In this document: piece by piece, positions 44,101 through 56,540 of the stretch
How positions within the stretch are numbered: position 1 is the stretch's first letter
Layout: every line of letters starts with the position of its first letter
DNA from: Opisthocomus hoazin
Taxonomy: Eukaryota > Chordata > Aves > Opisthocomiformes > Opisthocomidae
Assembly: GCF_030867145.1 (NCBI RefSeq)
Contig: NC_134454.1
Location: forward strand, 65,082,308 to 65,146,307
Direction: 5' to 3'
DNA length: 64,000 nt
Program-made: the position numbers and the translations under genes
Notes under the pieces: model-generated
Seen by the model: the letters and a program-made list of their open reading frames with translations, nothing else
Databases searched by the model: none
What the model was told of the DNA's origin: nothing

Positions 44101-45058
44101 CTCCGTGCTGACAGAGATAAATGGAAGCTGTAGGAAGGTGATAGAAAGCAGACTTCAGACTACTCACTGTGGGCGATATTCCTCTTAATGTTTTATTTCC
44201 AGTTATTTTAAAATTAAGCCATAAATTGAAGGCAGAATTCACATTACAAATTCATCTCCTCTTCTGCAGGCCCCTGGGGGACAGCCGGTCTACTTTGTCA
44301 GGATGCAGAGTGGAGGGTTTCTGACCATGGTTGAGCTCTTGTGTGTATGTTACTGCTTGAACAGGCAGCTGTGTTCTTTTATGTTGTCCTGGGATATATC
44401 ATGCTTCTTCCCCATACCGTTAGTTGTTAACATCCATACCGGTATTCCTCAGGTCTTGGTTTGACAAGAGGTATAATAGTGCCTGGTCCCTAGAGAGCTA
44501 GATCTTACGCTGAGGATACATTTTTGCCCATATTGGAACATAGGGCTGAACAAAAGACTTTTTTTGATTTAAAGAACATCATTATGAAGCAGGTAAGGTG
44601 AGGAGAAGAGGGAAGAGAAATTAAAAAAGGCACTGTGAACACAGGAATATTTTTATTGCCAAACCCATAGCTATAAATGACATGTGGTTTGTCTAGAATG
44701 ACTTTCTAGCCACTGAATCTTTAATTAAGCCTGAATGAAACTTTTCCTGCTATTGAGGCATTTAGAATGGTCTTAATCTATGTGGATTCTCTATTATCTG
44801 GTAGTTGGGTCAAACTCATACTGAAGACTTTTCCCTAGTGGGACACTGGTCTAGGTCTCTCTCCTCTGCCTGGCTGCGTATTTTGACAAAAGTCTGGGAA
44901 ATGAATGTCTCTCAGACGTCTGCTGGTCCATCAGTAGCTAAGGGTGGCCAACACGTAAAAATATCTCGGGAGACGATGAACGCAAAGCCAGTGGAATTAC
45001 CTGTAGGCAATGCTTAGGAAAGCAGGCTGGTAGAAAAGCACACATCCAGCAGCAGTGA
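38175..45058. other. Intergenic sequence, no supported gene
   Basis: Upstream desert of SLC30A5. It holds poly-A runs at 39319-39333 and 39546-39560, and open frames at 39571-40056 (minus) and 39901-40365 (plus) that overlap and match nothing I know. A CpG-richer patch lies at about 42640-42980; the rest is unique AT-balanced DNA. I found no conserved exon with flanking splice sites. An undetected noncoding RNA is possible. Confidence 0.5.
42640..42980. other. Isolated CpG-rich patch in intergenic DNA
   Basis: About 340 bp noticeably richer in G, C and CpG than the surrounding kilobases, with no known gene start near it. The 96-residue open frame at 42691-42981 looks like a composition artefact. 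It could be an orphan CpG island, an enhancer or a noncoding RNA promoter, or simply an old GC-rich repeat. Confidence 0.4.
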
Positions 45059-46157
45059 ATCACAGAATCACAGAATGATAGAGGTTGAAAGGGACCTCTG
45101 TGGGTCATCTAGTCCAACCCTCCTGTCGAAGCAGGGTCACCTACAGCAGGCTGCACAGGACCTTGTCCAGGCGGGTCTTGAATATCTCCAGAGAAGGAGA
45201 CTCCACAACCTCCCTGGGCAGCCTGTTCCAGTGCTCCGTCACCCTCAGAGGGAAGAAGTTCTTCCTCATGTTCAGACGGAACTTCCTCTGCTTCAGTTTG
45301 TGCCCATTGCCCCTTGTCCTGTCACTGGGCACCACTGAAAAGAGCTTGGCCCCATCCTCCTGACACCCACCCTTCAGATATTTGTAAGCATTTATAAGGT
45401 GCCCTCACAGCCTTCTCTTCTTCAGGCTGAACAAGCCCAGCTCCCTCAGCCTCTCCTCGTAGGAGAGATGTTCCAGTCCCCTCACCATCCTTGTAGCCCT
45501 CTGCTGGACACTCTTCAGCAGCTCCTCATCTTTCTTGAAGTGGGGAGCCCAGAAATGGACAGAGTACTCCAGATGGGACCTCACTAGGGCAGTGTAGAGG
45601 GGAAGGAGAACCTCCCTCGACCTGCTGGCCACACTCCTCTTGATACATCCCAGAATCCCGTTAGCTTTCTTGGCAGCCAGGGCACACTGCTGGCTCATAG
45701 TCAACCTGTCGTCCACCAGCCCACCCAGGTCCCTCTCCACAGAGCTGCTCTCCAGCAGGTCCGCCCCAAGCCTGTACTGATGGATGGGGTTGTTCCTCCC
45801 CAGGTGCAGGACCCTGCACTTGCCCTTGTTGAGCCTCATCAGGTTCCTCTCTGCCCAACTTTCCAGCCTATCCAGGTCACGCTGAATGGCAGCACAGCCT
45901 TCTGGTGTATCTACCACTCCTCCCAGTTTGGTATCATCAGCAAACTTGCTGAGGGTACATTCTAACTCTTCATCCAGGTCGTTGATAAAGAAGTTAAACA
46001 AGACTGGGCCCAGTACTGACCCCTGGGGGACACCTCTAGTTACCGGCCTCCAACTGGGCTCAGTGCCTCTGATGACAACCCTCTGAGTTCTGCCAGTGTT
46101 CTGCAGTTCTCAATCCATCTCACTGACCACTCATCGAGCCCACACTTAGCTAGGAAA
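45059..46157 (-). mobile_element. CR1 LINE 3' portion with well-preserved reverse-transcriptase C-terminus
   Basis: About 1.1 kb of CR1 on the minus strand. Its C-terminal ORF2 part stays open for 198 codons (46001-45405), from [20 protein letters not shown] through the FADDTKLGG catalytic motif, [31 protein letters not shown] and [20 protein letters not shown] to [11 protein letters not shown]. Upstream, [10 protein letters not shown] is readable but in another frame. The 3' end shows the typical tail, which reads on the plus strand as TCACAGAATCACAGAATGAT. It is the best-kept LINE in the window but 5'-truncated and not functional. Confidence 0.96.
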
Positions 46158-48334
46158 TTAAGTGGTGAACACACCTGGGCACCAGGCTGAGGTTGGGAAA
46201 TGGTTTGAGTGGCTTTCGCAAGGAGAGGGGTTAAGATAGAGGTGCTCTGATGAACTACTTCTTGCTTCTTTTTCTTTCGAAGTCTGGTCCTGCCTACAGC
46301 TCTGAGCTCATGTTTTCGTGCTCCCCAGCGTGCTCCATCTGCTCTCACTTGATCCTTGGCAAGGCTGAGTGTTTTCATGGCTGGGCTAGAGTACCAGGCT
46401 CCTTGGCACAGGTGGTGGCTGGGATCAAGGCTCGCATTGCATTCTGCCTTGGCAGGACATGCTTCCTCTTACTGCAAATCCTTTTGGCTTTTGCCACCCG
46501 GGCTTGTTCTTTCTTGACAGAGTGTAACTTCACTCCATCAAGCTAACGGTGCAGCATTACCTTCCCTGCAGTGAGATTTAGCCCTTGTAAGCAGCACTGC
46601 TTCCTTCTCAAGTGGACCAAGAGGAGCCTGTGGTGCAGAGGCTACAAACTTGTCCTTTCCTACCTGACAAATGAAAACTCTCTTCTGACAGAGCTTCCTT
46701 GCCTTTTGTGGGGGTCTAAAGTGCTGCAGCTGTATTTCACACAACCCTCTAAGGTTCTCTGTTTGTTTCAGGCAGTAAAAAGTAGCAAGAAAGGACATGG
46801 TCAGCAAGACAATTTCCCAGATAACTGTAGAAACATGTTTAATCTTATGTTGCTGTGAGCCCGTTGTTTCTTGATGCCAGCAGTCAGAACATTTATCATA
46901 ACTGCTCTGAATTATCTCAAAGTGCCATGATGTCAGGCAGGGCGAGAGTCTCACTTTGAAGTGGCCTTTCCTTCAGTATGTGGATTAACAAAGAAAAGGA
47001 GAAAGGATTTATGCAAGGTTATTGCAACAGCCTGAGATCACTGAGCTCGCTTGGAGCGGATGCTCCTGCATGAATGGTTGCTTTGTGTGCACTCAGAGAG
47101 CAGCAGCTGATGGGCAGCCCTGTAGGATCATGGATGATAAAGGGCAAGATCTGACACTGGGGTCCACAAGGGTGGGTCCACTGAAACCAACAGAGTGGCC
47201 TGTTGTGCTAGGGCTGGATTCGATAGTGAGTGTAAAGACAGATGGCATATGGAAGAAGGAGATTACCAGATTTCAGGAACAAGCGCTGGCTAAGTTGGTA
47301 GTCCATACTGGAGGCCATCTAGCTGCTCTCTGTCTCCTGATAAAAATTATTGGGATTGTGAGCTGAGGGAGATGTCATGTCTCCGTCCTGCTAGTGCAGC
47401 GTATTACCAAGGCTCATTTTTCTCATATCTGGAGCAGCTGGAAGCACTTGAAATGTGCCATGACATGGAGAGCTTTAGTCTTACAGCCATTAATGTACAG
47501 CCACGGGGCAGCCTGGAGGGATGGTGCTGGCTCTGCCCATGCTCCAAGCTGGTTGGACACCAAGCAGCTCAGCCTGAGCATGCTGTGGCGAGAGGCTCAG
47601 CTGGAGTGAGTGCCTGCTGCATGCATGTAGAAGGATTATTGCTCAGCTCAGCACCAGGCTGACGTGGCCACACACCTTCCGTGATGGCATGGCTGACGTC
47701 CTGCCGGGGAGGCAGAGCAGGCCTGTTCCTCCTTTTGACCTACCCCGTAGATATATCTAATGTGTCTGGGATGATGCTGGTGCAAAACTGTCTTCAGTCT
47801 GGCAGCTGCTGCAGATTCCCCCATGCAGTGGGGACATCAGACGAGCAATGCACCCTCAGGAGGAGATGTGTTGACCCTATAGCCTCTGGAGATGCAGCCG
47901 CTGGAGAAACCTGAAGCTGCAGAGGGGATGGAGCAGAGAGGGTGGGGGGGCTCAGAGCAGCACGAACATCTGAGCTGCCAGGAGAGAGAGATTTCAGCTC
48001 TGATGGCAGTCACATAGCGCAAGAGGATCTGAGGAAAAGCCTGGGGATTTAACTGGGACAGCTAAGAGGTCTTGCAGCTTGATATCCTCTGCAGCACCAA
48101 GAAATCAACATGCCTTTTCCTGTATGAGTTCCTGTCAGGAAGTTTGGCGTCAGTACCAATAATGGCAAAGACCTATCCTTTTTGCCCCTTTTCCCCACAA
48201 AAAGAGAGCTGTTGTTGCCATACAGAGTGCATCTATGTCTGCGTGCTTGCTCCTTTCACCTGGACCTATGGGCTAATTTCAGCTAGAGATGTAGAAGCAT
48301 TGATTTAAAATAATTTTCATGAAAATGACAGCCT
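46158..48334. other. Intergenic sequence between two CR1 fragments
   Basis: About 2.2 kb of unique-looking DNA. Short open frames (for example 47022-47366 and 46571-46858) show no recognisable domain, and no splice-linked series is evident. No repeat recognised. Confidence 0.45.
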
Positions 48335-48533
48335 GGACAGAAACGGGAGGTGCCATGGAGGACACCAGGCTGCCCAGGGAGGTTGTAGAGTCTCCTTCTC
48401 TGGAGATATTCAAGACCCGCCTGGACAAGGTCCTGTGCAGCCTGCTGTAGGTGACCCTGTTTCAGCAGGAGGGTTGGACTCGATGATCCACAGAGGTCCC
48501 TTCCAACCCCTACCATTCTGTGATTCTGTGACA
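48335..48533 (+). mobile_element. CR1 LINE 3' end fragment
   Basis: About 200 bp of CR1 tail in plus orientation, from the AGGCTGCCCAGGGAGGTTGT region to CCATTCTGTGATTCTGTGA. It is nearly identical to the minus-strand copy at 45059-45215 over more than 90 bp, so both belong to the same, relatively young CR1 subfamily. Together they form an inverted pair about 3.2 kb apart. Confidence 0.95.
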
Positions 48534-50084
48534 CCTTTGAGGGGCTGGCACCTGTCTGTGTTCACCCTTGATTGAACCCCATAGAAAATCTACGCGGGAG
48601 AGGGGTATTTTGGATGTTCCTCATAAAAGAAGGCTTCACCTTACTTGATTAGAAAATCCAAGCCTGAGAGGCAAAGTGTCAGGAAACCCAACCCCAGTAG
48701 CCCAGCAGCTCCCGGTGCTGCTTCTTCCTCTCTCGCTCTCTTTGATGGACGTGCGGACCTGGGAGCAGGCTTGGCCTGTGGCGCAGGCATCCCAGCGCCG
48801 AAGGAGCTGAAACACGTGGAGAAGCTGCTCTCATTTGCAGCACGCTGCTGTATCAAGGGCATATTGTGAGCTGGGCTCGGGGCACCGACCCGGAGGGAGA
48901 AGAGGACTGGGAGTCAGCCTGGGGGGATGGGGCAGGTTTTGCTGCTGAAGTCACGGAAGAACCAACCTCATCCTATACACTTGTTTCCCTCTTTAGGAGT
49001 GCTCCTATAAATTGTTGCTCACTGAAGGGCATTGTCCCATTTACCTAGATGTTTTGACACTGTTAGTTATTATCAGGTTTTATTGGTGCTCTGTGGGGTT
49101 TGGTTGGTTCGTGGAGACCAAGCCCTTGGGGCATATGACAAGAGATATGAGCTAGAAAAACAAGCAGTTTCATACTGCAAAAAGTCACGTTTCTTTACTG
49201 TAAACACGTGGAAATTCTTAGCTAAAAACACAATATGGGAAAAGCAAACCTTGATGAAAACTTGATCAAGGAATGACTGAGCCAATACAGTTCATATAAA
49301 AATAAAAATAATAAATTAAAGAAAGCTAGGAACTTTCTTGGCTGTCTTGCAATGATTGGGAACATTTTAATTGTGAATGCGATTACAGTTTATGTTTTTC
49401 TTGAGGTCTGCAAAATTCTAGCTAGCCTTTTTGTTCTCCTTTTTGCATCTCTTTAGACTTCTTGTTTTTAGACATTGCCACAGAAGAACCAGCGTGTTAT
49501 GAGAAAGATTGGTGTTACTATATTTCTGTCGAAATTGAAAAGAGGAATTTTCAGAATCTTTCCTGGAAGAAAAGGCATGTGTTGTTGTCATTTTTCTAAA
49601 TCAGGTAGTTTTTGACACTTGAGAACTATGCCTCAGGCTACTGGTTGCTCCGCAAATAAAAACACGGAACTCCATATGCTGGAATATTGACTTATCTGTT
49701 TTGCTGAACTCTGCATTGCACATGTAACTATTTAACAGGGACTAAATTCCCAGAGCCAACATATTACACTCTCTTTGCCACCTTGGCAGTGCAGTGGGAT
49801 ACTTACACTGACATATATAGGTACACACAGCTGCACCGGCAGCCACACACGAATGTATGCATATGTTTATCCCTAAATGCATACACATCACATCTATATC
49901 TAGATATATTTTTTACAAGTGAATCCAGACAACGAATATGAAACTTTTGTTTTACAAATGATGATTGTGGTGTTCTCCTCTTGACACCGGTGGAAGATTG
50001 GTCATGCAAAGAGTCAAGGGTCAGCCCCTTTTCTGGTGTCTTTACTGTTAATACAAACACCTGAGTCTAAATCCTGATGTTATG

Positions 50085-50145
50085 GAAATCAATGGCAGTT
50101 CTGTCATTGATTTCAGAGCAATGAGGAGTTGGCCCAAAATTTCAA
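50085..50145. repeat. Small palindromic old repeat, copy 1
   Basis: A perfect 10-bp inverted repeat, GAAATCAATG and CATTGATTTC, is separated by GCAGTTCTGT and followed by GAGTTGGCCCAA. This TCAATGG/CCATTGA pattern with a following GGCCC is a frequent old repeat in reptile and bird genomes. I cannot name its family with certainty. Confidence 0.5.
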
Positions 50146-51027
50146 TTTACACTACCTTCTTAATAGTTTTGTCTATTAGATTTAAATTGCGGGAGACTAT
50201 AAGATAAACATTGGGGGTAAAAAAAAAAGTAATAGACGGTTTAATTTATTTCTGGGTCTATCAAACATTTGTGCTGATAGTATTTTTATGTTCTTAGTTT
50301 TCATTTTAAAATAAACAATAACACTGTGATGGGAGATCTCCTAATTTCCTGTTAATAGAGTTTAAATTGAAAAGCATTTTTCAATGGGAGTGCTGCCCAT
50401 TTAAATTATGGATGGCAATTTTGTTCCATTTTTAAGCTCTTCTCTTCTGACTGGAGATCCTTGAGTCATAAGGCATTTATAGCTTCTTTAACAATACATA
50501 ATAACAACAGAATTGACACTTCCATATACATCTACAAAGATGTTAAAAGTGTATTATGGTTATAACAGAGAAGGGCAATATCAACAAGTTACGAGAGTGT
50601 CCCATTCACCTGCAGCCCCTCCCCAGTCCTGAAACCCGCATGTCTCTCTCTTCCCTATGGTGGTGACTCACCCATGTCAGCCCATGGCCAGACAAGCAGA
50701 GGACTACACAAAACGAAAGCCCCAGGAGAGCCATGACCCTCAGTGAAGGGAGGACAGGAATGTCCCCATGCACCTGACCACATATCAGACCTGCAGGAAC
50801 TGCAGTCCAAGTCCCACCTAATTTAGAGCAGAGGGGAGGCAAATCCTGGCGACCAGGAGATGACACCTCTCCAGTGTCCTGATGCTCTGAGGTGGCCTGG
50901 GCTGTGCAGCTGCATCCTGGGGTAGGATAACTGTGTGAGGTAATATGGCAGTGGAACTTATACATATTCAAAATCTCTAGTTTAGGGGTATGTACTTTAT
51001 CTTTCCCTCCTTGGAATTAGAGATATA

Positions 51028-51090
51028 CACACATAGATACATATACATATCCATATCTATATCCGTATCCATACACATACACATATATGA
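51028..51090. repeat. Microsatellite-like (CATATC)n/(CATACA)n tract
   Basis: About 60 bp of imperfect ATACATATCCATATCTATAT-type units, alternating purine/pyrimidine-rich. A simple repeat, no coding meaning. Confidence 0.8.
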
Positions 51091-54000
51091 GCCATGCACT
51101 CAGTAAGAGGTAAGAGTTTCTTGCTACCGATGGAGCTGTGGGGATGTGTGGTGGACAGAGGGTTGGGAAGGGCAGGCAGCAGGCAGAGGTGCAGGGCAGA
51201 AGGGGCACTGCAGGGCTATGCCAAGCCACAGGCACAGCAAAATCCAAGTGTGAAGTCCTGGCCCTGATGAAGTAAATGGAAAATCTCAGAGCCAGTGTGC
51301 TCCAGAGCCAATGTTTCACCCAGTATGAACAAGATATTAAAAAGGAACTGATTAGAAGGGAGAAACCCTGGTAACCAGTGACCATGGAAAGGAAAACAGG
51401 AAGAGTAGATGACATCTTGTTGAGGCTTTAGTTTAGCAACACATTTTATTCTTTTAGGGACTAAGGCAGTGTAAGAATGATTCCTTGACTCCAAATTTAT
51501 CTGCTTTATTGGTTTTGTGTCACTGTCTTTATTTTACTGATATACTTTTTTATAACAGTGATACCATTAGAGGCCCGTAAGGCTCAAAACCTATAGCGAG
51601 TAAACTCTCCTACATTCATTTTAATTTGCAAGTCAGGCTTCTATATTTAAATTTGATGTTTCAAGGTGCACTTTGAGGCTTGTTGTAGCTTTATAAATGG
51701 CCATTATGTGGGAATAGGAAAGGGAGAATTCTGTCCTCAAAGCTCATTTTTGATGTCGCTCTGATATGAGATTATTACCACGGCGTGTTGCGTCAGTCAT
51801 GTTGGATATACAGTAAATGACCTCGACTGTTAAGAAGCCGTTAATCAACAAATCGTCAACAAGATAAAACTTAGCGTCTCTTCTTGTGCCTTTGGATGTG
51901 AAGGACAGCGCCTGATTGTTCCTGAGCTGCTATAATCAGAAGAAAAATGCTGCTGGCTTCCTGGTGAGTTAGTGTGGTTTTGTTTTCTTGGTACCACATT
52001 TTCCTGGTGAGGACATGAAGTCCTGTGGGCTGATATCAGAGGATGTTTTGCTGGCTGCTGACCTGTTGCCAAGGAAATTCAGAGGCCAGAATTTCTTGGT
52101 TTTGTGGGTATGAACAATTTGTTTGGGAGAGCTTGCTTGGAGCCTCAAACTGAAGGCAAGTGCACGAGTGGCTTTGCTTGGAGTAGTGATTTTAAGCACC
52201 AAGAAGCATAAAAAACCAGTGTAGTATGTGCTTCTGCTAAAGCATTTGAGCGTTATGGTATCTCCCATTCTGAGGAGGTGGAAGGGGACAAGGGAAACAT
52301 GTTTTATCATCTTGCAGTGGGAGAATATTAGTATTTACAATCTATTGGGTTTTAGCGCTGCTCGTCCAGCTCACTGGCTGCTTCCATGATTCCCTTCATT
52401 ATGGCTCCAATCTCAGTTCCATTTACCTGCTGTATATATTTGTATTTTACCTTTAGCAGAGATAGATCTGAAAATAAGTATTAGCTTTTGCAATGTTGCT
52501 GCTGCTTACGAGAATGCCTTAGTTAGCCTAGCAGATATGTCTGATAGAAGAGGGAGAGAGTATCAGGAAAACTTGACTTGAACAGCCTTGAAATGTGCTG
52601 CCCAAGCCTGTAACATGACCCAGTGACATGCAGTCAGCCCTGATATATTTTTAAAACACCCAAGAGTCAAACTCTGAGATGATGCAGCTTTGTGCAGCTC
52701 TTTCTTATGTTCCCAGTTCGCGTTGTGCGTAGACATCTACTCATCCATGCCAAATTCTGAAGAGGTCCCCTCCATCCCTCCTGACATCTCTGTGTTTCAT
52801 TCAGTACTGTATGGTGTAGAAGTGACCCTCACCTCTGGCTTGCCTGTGCTCACAGCGCAGCTTGGAGGAGCCTCTTTCGCTGCTTAAATGATAATCTCTA
52901 CAACAGGGGCAATGCAGGGAATTTGTCCTTTGTTTCCTGCAGGAATATACCAAGGAACATGCCACCTGTTGTTTTCTGAGTACCTATATCTCACTTTCTT
53001 TATGTAGTTAAATGATTTGCAATGGATGCTATGCATAAACTACTTCATCTGCTCCTGTATGACGCATTGCAAAGGAGTCAGCAGTTTTTAGGGCAGAGAG
53101 TGCTGAACAGTTACGTGTGCGAGTATACTGTGTAACAGGACGAGACATGGTTTCTAAGGGTTACCACAGTAAGTATACACTCTCTATGCCTAGTAAAGCT
53201 GGGTCTCAAATCGTTGTGCTTATGACAGAAATACAACACTACATCCATACTTCTATGATGTGTGAGGCTTCCGAAACAAAAATCACAGCACCGATAGAAC
53301 AAACACACCCTATTTAAGGGCACTGATAAAGGTTTTGTTTTGCATTACACACAGTAAAACCATGTCATATAGTACTCCTGCCCATCCATGTTTACATTTG
53401 GTGACGATGAGGAGAGGGACAATTAAGGTTTCTGGTAGTAGTTCAGCTAAGTTACAGTTTTGCTAATGTGCTCCATGACTGCTGAAATGCTGCTGTAAAT
53501 CAGTGGATTGCGTATGTCTGTGAGTGCATGCATTAAAACAATAAAGGCTTGAGACACAATTATTGGGTTGCCTTACGGGATGGTAAACCTACTTACTCCA
53601 CTGACAGACATGGGAGCTCAAGGAGATCAGTAGAAGGCAGGAAAGCTAAATCTTGGTCTTGCAAACACTTCTGCATATGCTCAACTTTAAAGCTGTGTCT
53701 AGCTCTGTTGGTGTTAATGGCACTCCTCAAGGGCTTAGAGATGAGCTGATTTTTAAAAGCTTGCAGATCTGTAGGCTATATAGCACCTCAGTATTGGAGC
53801 ATGGGAGAAGAAGGAAAAAAATGTATCACAAAATGTACTGTATTAATTCAACAAATGTATTTAAGTTTTAATTATTTATAACTTTCAGAGTATACTAGTA
53901 AATGTTCTGCAATGTATTGACAATAGTAATGAAGTCTGAGTAATTCAAGATCTAATTACATCATCTTGCTATTAAATTGTTCTTAGAAGTAGGAGAGAAA

Positions 54001-56464
54001 GCATCAATATGAGTTCAAACAACGAAATATATTTCATCCAAAAAGTGCTGGTTGGACTAGATTTTTAAAACTTTTGGAAATATTGAGCAGTGAGTATCTC
54101 TGCTTGTCTTACTAGGTTGAATTATTTAGGTTAGTTGGATAACTTAGAGTATTAGTTTACTCACAGTACAGGTGGTAAGAGAAGCAGACTGTCCTATAAT
54201 TTGTATTTAAAAGGTATTCAGAACCCCCAAAAAGCCTCTCAAAACTGCTCCACATCCCTCTATTGATGGAAGAGGCATTGCTACCCTGCATGGACTGGGC
54301 TGACACAGCAGGAACGAGAGCTGGCATACACATGGTACTGTGGGATTCACCACCACAGCCATAGAGGCTGGTGCTGGCAGGGACTCTGCTGGCAGGTCCA
54401 ATGGCTTGTCCTGTCTCGCCTGGGCAATGAGCACCATGAGGAAAAGGACTCCACCACAGCAAGGCCAGATCCCCAAGGAGGCATCCTGGCTTCCCACCAA
54501 AATGCCGGGGTGGTGAAAATGGCTGTCATGGCTGATGGACAGCTGTGTCCGAGACGGCTTCCCCTGCTCGTCTTGCGTTGCCTGCTTTGTGGTGCTCTCC
54601 TTTACCTCCATCCTAGCGCTCTCACGGAGAGGTCACCAACATGTACCCCTTATAAATGGATCGATAGACCATAAAGGGTGATGATTAGGAAGACAAGACC
54701 TCCCTAGCTCATTGGCAATTATTTTATGATATTTCTGATTAATGATTCCATTTTAGCCATTTCAGTGCTCAGCAGTCTTCATTTGTTAGTGTTGATTATG
54801 GGATTCCATGCCTTTCCTGAATCTGAGTTATTTTGACCAACAAATGTGAATTAAAATCAATAGAAATGTCATTAGCATCCCAGTGCTGTGAAAGATAATA
54901 TGACCATTTCTCATGTATTCAGTTTATTAAAATTTGCTAAAGTGTGAAATAAGTATGACAAGTAATGATGTTTTAATATTTTGCCAAGGTAACAATTGGA
55001 AGCTGATTGATTCCATTCAGTAATTATAAAATCAAAATGATGGAAGATTGTAATCAAGAAGGATTCTGTCTCATACTTCCTCACGCCTCCACGCAAGATA
55101 AAATTCTCATTTTTAACATCTCTTTTATCTGAAAAGAAATCAAACTCCCATTTGCCCCAGTTTAAATTTCATGGCTAGTTAGATAATAAACTTTTTTTTT
55201 TTTCTTACTCTGATGAGAAGATATAAGCAGCCTGCGCTCACTGAGGGGTTATAGCCTCATGTGTGCCATGGTACCTTAAAAGTTCTTTCTCCATTTCCAT
55301 GTGTCCTTTCACAGGACAAGGCTGAGAGGACGGCTGTGTTGCACTACTGCGATGCTCACAGTTATTTCAGTCTTTGTGAGACAGCTGAACACCCAGTCCT
55401 TCTTCCTGCCCCTGCACAGAAAGCCATGCCAGCTTCTAAGCCAAACCTTGGAAATGTCCTCAGAGCCTGATGGACCCCAGTAGTGATGCCTGGAGTCAGG
55501 CAGGGTGTTCTGCCCTGCCAGAAACGTGTCGTCACATTGGCCGCTCAGCATCTCACCTGCTGCTGGGCACCCCAGAGAAGTGGACCCTGAATGAGCTGGT
55601 CAACAGGCTGAACCTCCAAAACTACTTGTGAATGTTTTGCTTGAAGTGAAACTCTGCTCTCAGTCAGCATTTCACTGTAATAGTGAGGTCCGGTAAGAGA
55701 GGACAGGGGCATGGGGGACCTGGCTTAGTTTCTGGCTCTGCCATTCATCTTCTGCACAATCTTGAGCAAGTCCTTTTCCTTCTCTGTGCCCCAACTTTCC
55801 CACCCACCTCTCTTCTGAACTGCGTAATGGCAGTAGTGATGACATACTGCAGTGCCATGGCTGGTTGGGTCTACGTAAGTAAATAAACAATAGAAGCAGA
55901 ATGGCGTAATTTTTTTTTTTAAAGATTCTGCTTGGCAAGATCTTGTGTTAATTAGGGATGGAAAAAATTGTGGAAAGAGGAGGTTTCTCCACTTCTACTC
56001 TCTGCTTACCTTTGGTGGAAAGGGTAGTCTCACCAGCTGGGGACCACAAACAATCGTAGGCGCCATGTCCCAGCCTACCAGTGCAACTAGAGGATTAATT
56101 ACAAATGGTCTGAAACCCAGGCAAGGAATAAAAATAAACCCAGCTTATCTCTTCACTTGGTTTAGACAGTAAGAGTAGTCTGCAGACCAGGCAGCTACTC
56201 AGAGATGCCCTGGAGCAGAAAGCAGTTTGCTTTCTGGACTGCTTGTTTTTTGACATTGAGATTGGAAAAGCACTCAGCTGTTTGTAAGTGTTGAAGCACA
56301 TCTTTGTGAAAAACGGGCATTTTAGGGTGGGCTGAGTGCTCTGCAATGAAATCCCAGATGCATTGCAGTCGGTGGGTGGCCTCAGACAAATTTTAATGGG
56401 CTTTGGAATACAGCCCAAATATATCTTGAAGAACAGGAGAAGGAAACTTTGGTTTAGCCAAATC

Positions 56465-56540
56465 TCTGAACATGTGCTTAACCATTGAAATGAATGAGAA
56501 TTAAGCATATGCTTGAGTCTTCTGCTGACCTGTACTACTG
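56465..56540. repeat. Small palindromic old repeat, copy 3
   Basis: CATGTGCTTAACCATTGAAA is followed by TTAAGCATATGCTTGAGTC, so ACATGTGCTTAA pairs with TTAAGCATATG. The arrangement is typical of an ancient amniote repeat with self-complementary ends. Related to the motifs near 50085 and 51255. Family not assigned. Confidence 0.5.

Noticed and set aside
54207-54611. 134-codon minus-strand frame in a GC-richer patch
   Set aside because: No known homology, no promoter or polyadenylation support; length is not exceptional for this composition.
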